In this document: piece after piece, positions 57,981-64,000 of the stretch | How positions within the stretch are numbered: the first letter of the stretch is position 1 | Layout: every line of letters begins with the position of its first letter | Assembly (NCBI GenBank): GCA_963726615.1 | Contig: CAVSCX010000010.1 | Location: forward strand, 62,001 to 126,000 | DNA: 64,000 bases | From: CAWDZK01 sp963726615 | Lineage (GTDB): Bacteria; Actinomycetota; Actinomycetes; JACCUZ01 | Direction: 5' to 3' | The notes under the pieces: generated by a model | Told to the model about the DNA's origin: nothing | Databases searched by the model: none | The model's input: the letters and a program-made list of their open reading frames with translations, nothing else | Program-made: the position numbers and the translations under genes

Positions 57981-59084
57981 ATGTCGGTCATGGACGGCGT
58001 GCGGCGCCGGGTCCGCGCTGCGCGGGCGCGCTACGCCTGGGTCGACCACGCCGTGCGCGCCCAGGACCGGCACAGCGAGGTCGTCGGCGGGCAGATCGCC
58101 GGCGGGATCACCTACTTCGGGTTCCTGTCGTTCTTCCCGCTTCTCGCGCTGGCCCTCGCCCTCGTCGGCTACCTCAGCGGTGTCTACCCCGGCGCCCGCG
58201 ACGGCATCACGTCCGCGATCCAGGACGCGTTCCCGGGGCTGCTCGGCTCGGGTCCCGGCCAGATCAACATCGACGACGTGGTCGCGGCAAAGGCGGGGGC
58301 CGGCCTCGTCGGGCTGGCCGGCCTGCTCTACGCCGGCCTCGGCTGGGTCGACGCGCTCCGCGTCGGACTCAGGCGCGTCTTCGGGACCATCGACGACAGG
58401 CCCTCGTTCCTGCACAAGAAGGTCGCCGACCTCGTGATCCTGGTCCTGCTGGGCACCGCGCTGCTCTGCTCGGTCGCGGTGAGCAGCCTCGCCACCAGCG
58501 CCACCGCCTACGTCCTCGGCACCGTGTCCCTGGACGACTCGCTTGTCGCCACCGCGCTGCTCAAGATCGTGGCCGTCGCACTCGCGCTGACAGTCGACAC
58601 CGTCCTGTTCGCGATCCTGCTGACCCGGCTGCCCGGCGTACGGCGGCCGTGGGGGCAGATCCGCAGCGGCGCCCTGCTCGCCGCCGTGGGCTTCGAGGCG
58701 CTCAAGCTGCTCGGCACGTTCCTGATCGCCAGGACCACGGACAACCCGGTGTACGCGACGGTCGGGGTCGTCGTCGGTCTGCTCGTGTGGATCAACTTCG
58801 TCTCGCGGCTGCTCATCTATGCCGCCGCCTGGACCGCCACCGACGCGTACTCGCTGGAGCCGGGCGGGATCGGCGACCCCGGCGCCGGGCGCAACACCGG
58901 GTTGTTCGCGGCCACGGACCCGGTTCGCGCCGTGGCCCCGGCCGACTACGAGCCGGTGCCGGCGGCTCCAGGTCCGGACGCGCCGTCGCCCGGCAGGATG
59001 CGCACCGTGCGCGGCGTCGCGATCGGCGCCGCCGTCGGTGCCGGCCTGGCGGGCATCGTCAGCCGCCGCTCGCCGCGGGACTGA
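57981..59084 (+). CDS. YihY/BrkB-family membrane protein
   Basis: 367 residues from ATG 57981, with GGAAAG upstream. Six or so helices with the family's GGITYFGFLSFFPLLALAL start and VGLLVWINFVSRLLIYAAAW end. The C-terminal 80 residues are loop and a Pro-rich tail with a final Gly-rich helix. Role unsettled in the family (membrane or envelope integrity). Its 3' end overlaps the opposite-strand carboxypeptidase gene by 139 bp. Confidence 0.88.
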   Translation: MSVMDGVRRRVRAARARYAWVDHAVRAQDRHSEVVGGQIAGGITYFGFLSFFPLLALALALVGYLSGVYPGARDGITSAIQDAFPGLLGSGPGQINIDDVVAAKAGAGLVGLAGLLYAGLGWVDALRVGLRRVFGTIDDRPSFLHKKVADLVILVLLGTALLCSVAVSSLATSATAYVLGTVSLDDSLVATALLKIVAVALALTVDTVLFAILLTRLPGVRRPWGQIRSGALLAAVGFEALKLLGTFLIARTTDNPVYATVGVVVGLLVWINFVSRLLIYAAAWTATDAYSLEPGGIGDPGAGRNTGLFAATDPVRAVAPADYEPVPAAPGPDAPSPGRMRTVRGVAIGAAVGAGLAGIVSRRSPRD

Positions 59085-60253
59085 GCGGCCGTCGCTGCCG
59101 GCCACGCACTCCTGCGGCGGCGGGCGCGACGTCGCAGGAGCACCCTGGTGCGCAGCAGGAAGACGGCGACCACGGCCAGCAGTGCGACGGCGAGCCACCA
59201 CGGCAGGCCGCCACCCTCGCTCGCTGCAGCGCCTGCGGAGGTGCTCGCAGTCGGCCCGGTCCGGCCGGGCCCGGGTGACGCGGCGGAGCCGGCGGACGTC
59301 CGATCGACGGCGTCCAGCGTCCCCACCGGCCTGACCAGCGACCGGTTCCGGAAGCCCCAGGTGAGCAGGGCGGCGGAGTCGCGCCAGGAGTCCTGCTCGC
59401 TGTGCAGCACGGTCGCGACCAGGGTGTGCCCGCGCCGGGTCGCCGCCCCCACGAAGGTGCCGCGCGCCTTGGTCGTCCACCCCGTCTTGACGCCGATCGC
59501 CCCGCGGTAGTTCAGCAGCAGCCGGTCCTGGGTGTAGATCTCGAACGTCTTGCGGACCTTGCCCGCCTTGGGCATCTTGCCGGGGAACGCTGCCTTGACG
59601 GTGGTGACGTAGCTGCGGAAGTCCGGTCGGGCCATCGCGGCGCGGGTGATGACCGCCAGGTCGTACACCGAGGTGTACTGGCCGGGCGCGTCCAGCCCGC
59701 TCGGGTTGCGGACCGTCGTGTCCAGCGCGCCGAGTGCCCGGGCGGTCCTCGCCATCGCGGCCACCGACTGGGGGACGCCGCCGGCGGCGTTCGCCAGCGA
59801 GCTGGCGGCGTCGTTCCCGGACACCAGGAACAGGGCCTGGAAGAGCTGGTCGACGGTGTAGGTCGCGTCCGGGACGATGCCGGCGCGGCTGCCGTCGGCG
59901 TTGGCGTCCTCCCACTGGGCGGTGTAGACGGTCGTCGGGTCCAGCACCGGCAGCAGGGTGAGCGCCGTGAGCACCTTGAGCGTGCTGGCAGGTCGCCACC
60001 GTCCGTGCGGGTCGTGTGCGGCGAGCACCTCGCCCGTGTCGAGGTCAGCGAGGAGGTAGGCCGAGGCCGAGATCTTCGGCAGGGCTGGTGCACCCGGTGC
60101 GTCGACCACCAGCCCGCGCGAGGCCAGCCGCTCGCCGCCCACGGTCGCCGCGGCGGGTCGCGCGCCGGAGGACGCCAACGCCAGGCCCAGGACCAGCGCG
60201 AGAGCGGCCGCCGGGACTCGGGACCGTGCTGCGGGTCGGGGGCCAGTGCTCAT
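58946..60253 (-). CDS. D-alanyl-D-alanine carboxypeptidase (S11, PBP5-like)
   Basis: 435 residues. Signal peptide (about 1-37); the active-site triads are all present: S90-x-x-K93 (STLK), S145-G-N147 and K256-T-G258. A Ser/Ala/Pro linker and a C-terminal membrane helix (WWLAVALLAVVAVFLL) replace the usual amphipathic anchor, followed by a long Arg/Pro tail that overlaps the convergent YihY gene. Trims the terminal D-Ala of peptidoglycan stems outside the membrane. Confidence 0.92.
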   Translation of the reverse strand: MSTGPRPAARSRVPAAALALVLGLALASSGARPAAATVGGERLASRGLVVDAPGAPALPKISASAYLLADLDTGEVLAAHDPHGRWRPASTLKVLTALTLLPVLDPTTVYTAQWEDANADGSRAGIVPDATYTVDQLFQALFLVSGNDAASSLANAAGGVPQSVAAMARTARALGALDTTVRNPSGLDAPGQYTSVYDLAVITRAAMARPDFRSYVTTVKAAFPGKMPKAGKVRKTFEIYTQDRLLLNYRGAIGVKTGWTTKARGTFVGAATRRGHTLVATVLHSEQDSWRDSAALLTWGFRNRSLVRPVGTLDAVDRTSAGSAASPGPGRTGPTASTSAGAAASEGGGLPWWLAVALLAVVAVFLLRTRVLLRRRARRRRSAWPAATAAQSRGERRLTMPARPAPTAAPIATPRTVRILPGDGASGPGAAGTGS

Positions 60254-60401
60254 CGCCCGGCCAGGCTAGCCGGGCGTCCCGCCGCTCCCGGGCAGGTGAC
60301 GTGCCCGGAGTGTCCGGCCCCCCCGCGTCTCGCGGCGCCGGGGTTGTGCCGCCCACGGAGGGCGAGGAGAGCGGAGAGAACCCCGAGGACAGGAGTCGGT
60401 C

Positions 60402-60579
60402 ATGGCCCACCCCAACGACACGATCATCCGCGCGGGTTTCGACGCCTTCGCGAAGGGAGACCGAGGGCAGGTCGTTGCGCGACACCGGCATCCTGCTCCT
60501 CCACGTCCGCGACGGCCGGGTCACCGAGGCGTGGGTCACGAACGGCGACCAGTACCTCGTCGACGAGTTCTGGAGCTGA
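60402..60579 (+). pseudogene. SnoaL-like (NTF2-fold) gene remnant
   Basis: Begins like a normal SnoaL-like protein (MAHPNDTIIRAGFDAFAKGD) with GGAG upstream, then loses about 60-80 codons. The C-terminal end (ILLLHVRDGRVTEAWV...DQYLVDEFWS, ending TGA at 60577) is in another reading frame. Read straight through, it gives a 72-residue nonsense product. The deletion plus frameshift marks it as broken. Confidence 0.75.
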
Positions 60580-60629
60580 CGCCGGACCGCCCGGAAGGTC
60601 GGCCGATGCGCCGACGTTAGGCTCCGGCC

Positions 60630-62210
<1,581 letters not shown>

Positions 62211-62293
62211 CCCGTGACCCTCGCACGATCGGAGTGCCCCGACGCCAGCCGCCCGCGGCGACCTGCTCCGATCCAGAGGTAAGGTCGCGCGTT

Positions 62294-63517
62294 GTGACTG
62301 CGTCGCCCGACCCCTCGGACCACCGCCCGGCGGCGCCGGCCGACGTGCGGGCCCGGGTCAAGGCGCACCACGACGAGCTTGTCGCCCTGCGCCGCGACCT
62401 GCATGCGCACCCCGAGCTCTCCTGGGGCGAGATCCGCACCACCAGGCTGCTGCGGGAGCGGCTGCTGGGGGCCGGCCTGGAGCCCCGGGTCCTCGCAGGG
62501 GGCACCGGCCTGGTCTGCGAGATCGGCGCAGGGGACCGGGTGGTCGGCCTGCGCGCCGACCTGGACGCGTTGCCGATCGCCGACCTCAAGGACGTGTCCT
62601 ACGCCTCGACGGTGCCCGGCGTCTGTCATGCGTGCGGCCACGACCTGCACACGGCTGCGGTGCTCGGCGCGGGGCTGGTCCTGGCGGAGCTCGCGGCCGA
62701 GGGGCAGCTCCCCGGCCGGGTGCGCCTGATCTTCCAGCCGGCCGAGGAGTCCGTGCGCAGCGGGGGACTCGCCGTCGTCGAGGCGGGAGAGACTGCCGGC
62801 CTCGACCGGGTCTTCGCGCTGCACTGCGCCCCCCGCGAGGAGGTGGGCAAGGTCGGCCTGCGGTCAGGGGCCATCACCGGCTCGGCGGACCAGGTGTTCG
62901 TCCGCCTCTCCGGACCCGGCGGCCACACCGCCCGGCCGCACCTCACCGCCGACGTCGTCTACGCGCTGGGCAAGGTGGTCACCGAGCTGCCGGCCGCGCT
63001 CTCCCGTCGGGTCGACCCACGGGCGGCGATGAGCGTGGTCTGGGGTCGGGTCGCTGCCGGCCGTGCGGCCAACGCGATCCCGACCTCCGGGGAGGCCGAG
63101 GGCACGGTCCGCGGCCTGGACGTCAGCGCCTGGGGGGCCGCGCCCGAGCTCGTCGAGCGGCTGGTGCGCGAGATCGTCGCCCCGTACGGCGTGCAGACGG
63201 AGGTCCGGTACACCCGGAATGTCCCCCCGGTGGAGAACGAGGTGACCAGCGTGGGACTGCTGGCGCGTGCCGTGCGGGAGACCGAGGGCGCGGATGCGCT
63301 TGTCGGCACCGAGCAGAGCCTCGGCGGCGAGGACTTCGCGTGGTACCTCCGCAGGGTCCCTGGAGCCCTGGCGCGCCTGGGTACCAGCCCGCCCGACGTA
63401 CCCGTGGAGCAGAGGATGGACCTGCACCAGGGCCGGTTCGACGCGGACGAGCGGGCGATCTCGGTGGGTGCGCGGGTGCTGGTGGGCGCAACGTACGGCG
63501 CGTTCCTCTCGGTCTGA
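62294..63517 (+). CDS. M20-family amidohydrolase / peptidase
   Basis: 407 residues from GTG 62294, with GAGGTAAGG upstream. Metal-site segments CHACGHDLHTAA, FQPAEESVRSGG and the final GGEDFAWYL are those of the M20D (HipO/AbgB-like) amidohydrolases. Cleaves acyl-amino acids or similar amides. It precedes a BMP-family ABC system, an arrangement common in actinobacteria, so it may act on an imported compound. Confidence 0.9.
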   Translation: MTASPDPSDHRPAAPADVRARVKAHHDELVALRRDLHAHPELSWGEIRTTRLLRERLLGAGLEPRVLAGGTGLVCEIGAGDRVVGLRADLDALPIADLKDVSYASTVPGVCHACGHDLHTAAVLGAGLVLAELAAEGQLPGRVRLIFQPAEESVRSGGLAVVEAGETAGLDRVFALHCAPREEVGKVGLRSGAITGSADQVFVRLSGPGGHTARPHLTADVVYALGKVVTELPAALSRRVDPRAAMSVVWGRVAAGRAANAIPTSGEAEGTVRGLDVSAWGAAPELVERLVREIVAPYGVQTEVRYTRNVPPVENEVTSVGLLARAVRETEGADALVGTEQSLGGEDFAWYLRRVPGALARLGTSPPDVPVEQRMDLHQGRFDADERAISVGARVLVGATYGAFLSV

Positions 63518-63661
63518 TAACGGCTTCGGCGACTTATCGCCCAGATCGGCGAACACCGCCACCGTCCCCGATAGAGTGCCCAGCCTGGCCGAACGACGGC
63601 CAGTTCGGGCTCAGCGACCACACACACAGGTCGTGCCCGGCCCCATGGAAGGAGACACCCT

Positions 63662-64000
63662 TTGCGACGGGTGACCACTCTGGCCTCGGCGCTGCTCGCC
63701 GGGGCTCTCGTCCTGACCGCCTGCGGCGGCAGCAGCGACACGGCAGGGACCGACACCGAGACGCCTGGCGCGTCCGGCAGCGAGTCCGCCACGAGCGACC
63801 TCAAGGTCGGTCTGGCCTACGACATCGGCGGCCGCGGTGACCAGTCCTTCAACGACGCCGCCGCCGCCGGACTGGACAAGGCCAAGGCCGAGCTCGGCGT
63901 CGAGACCAAGGAGGCCGAGGCCAGCAACGGTGAGCCCGACTCCGCCAAGGAGGAGCGCCTGCGCGTGCTTGCGAACGCCGGCTACAACCCGGTGATCGCG
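63662..64000 (+). CDS. BMP-family ABC substrate-binding lipoprotein (partial, cut by window end)
   Basis: The first 113 residues only. TTG start with AAGGAG seven bases upstream; an in-frame GTG at 63671 is less well placed. Lipobox LTACGG near residue 20, then the mature opening DLKVGLAYDIGGRGDQSFNDAAAAG typical of Bmp/PnrA proteins, which bind nucleosides or related compounds. A TAGAGT (63572-63577) could be its -10 box, but no good -35 is seen. The permease and ATPase genes should lie beyond the window. Confidence 0.9.
   Translation, partial: MRRVTTLASALLAGALVLTACGGSSDTAGTDTETPGASGSESATSDLKVGLAYDIGGRGDQSFNDAAAAGLDKAKAELGVETKEAEASNGEPDSAKEERLRVLANAGYNPVIA

Noticed and set aside
60402..60620. 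A 72-residue intact small protein
   Set aside because: After about 20 residues the frame turns to Arg/Pro nonsense, while the expected C-terminus is found in another frame; called a pseudogene instead.

Overview
This window reads as chromosomal DNA of a high-GC Actinomycetota. The evidence is the very strong G/C bias at third codon positions, the frequent GTG starts, and gene neighbourhoods typical of actinobacteria: pcrA / M23 peptidase / B12-binding protein / sucC-sucD; DUF6350 / purN / purH; folD / DUF3017 / mdh / icd; trpS / 2H phosphoesterase / YihY / DD-carboxypeptidase; and an M20 amidohydrolase in front of a BMP-type ABC transporter. The order recalls Frankiales/Geodermatophilales-like actinobacteria, but the genus cannot be fixed from sequence reading alone. 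No rRNA, tRNA, CRISPR array, integrase or transposase was seen.

Layout. 1-4.2 kb: a GT-C-like membrane protein divergent from a polyprenyl-phosphate glycosyltransferase fused to GtrA, suggesting cell-envelope glycan work. 4.2-8.6 kb: guaA with a single-base frameshift at its 3' end, then a secreted beta-propeller-like gene on the other strand, then a decayed second copy of the 3' half of guaA. 8.7-14.6 kb: two large signalling proteins, an HD-GYP phosphodiesterase fused through a membrane helix to an ice-binding domain, and a zinc-ribbon/adenylate cyclase/ATPase/TPR protein. 14.6-25.1 kb: mixed metabolism and envelope genes (AraC regulator, orphan peptide permease, amidase, PIG-L deacetylase, secreted M15-like protein, pcrA, M23 peptidase, lipase-like hydrolase).

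25.1-43.1 kb is a housekeeping core: B12-binding mutase subunit, S15/CocE hydrolase, sucCD, DUF6350 protein, purN-purH, a PAS/GGDEF diguanylate cyclase, folD, DUF3017, mdh and icd. It contains four TCA-cycle genes and the last steps of IMP synthesis. Inside it, on the minus strand, lies a sigma/membrane-protein cluster in which two ECF sigma genes share a 474-bp, 99.6 % identical core.

43.1-54.8 kb holds a PNPOx-like protein and a galactoside utilisation locus: GH42 beta-galactosidase, DeoR regulator, galT and galK on the minus strand, divergent from a CUT1 sugar ABC transporter (binding protein plus two permeases, no ATPase) and a GH36 alpha-galactosidase. 54.8-64 kb: a CNNM/CBS transporter, a long perfect palindrome, trpS, a 2H phosphoesterase, YihY, a DD-carboxypeptidase, a broken SnoaL-like gene, the large subunit of a two-component acyl-CoA mutase (probable partner of the 25.1-kb subunit), an M20 amidohydrolase, and the start of a BMP-family lipoprotein cut by the window edge.

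The most notable items are the HD-GYP/ice-binding fusion, the guaA partial duplication with its frameshift, and the sigma-factor pair whose identical tract lies wholly inside both coding regions.
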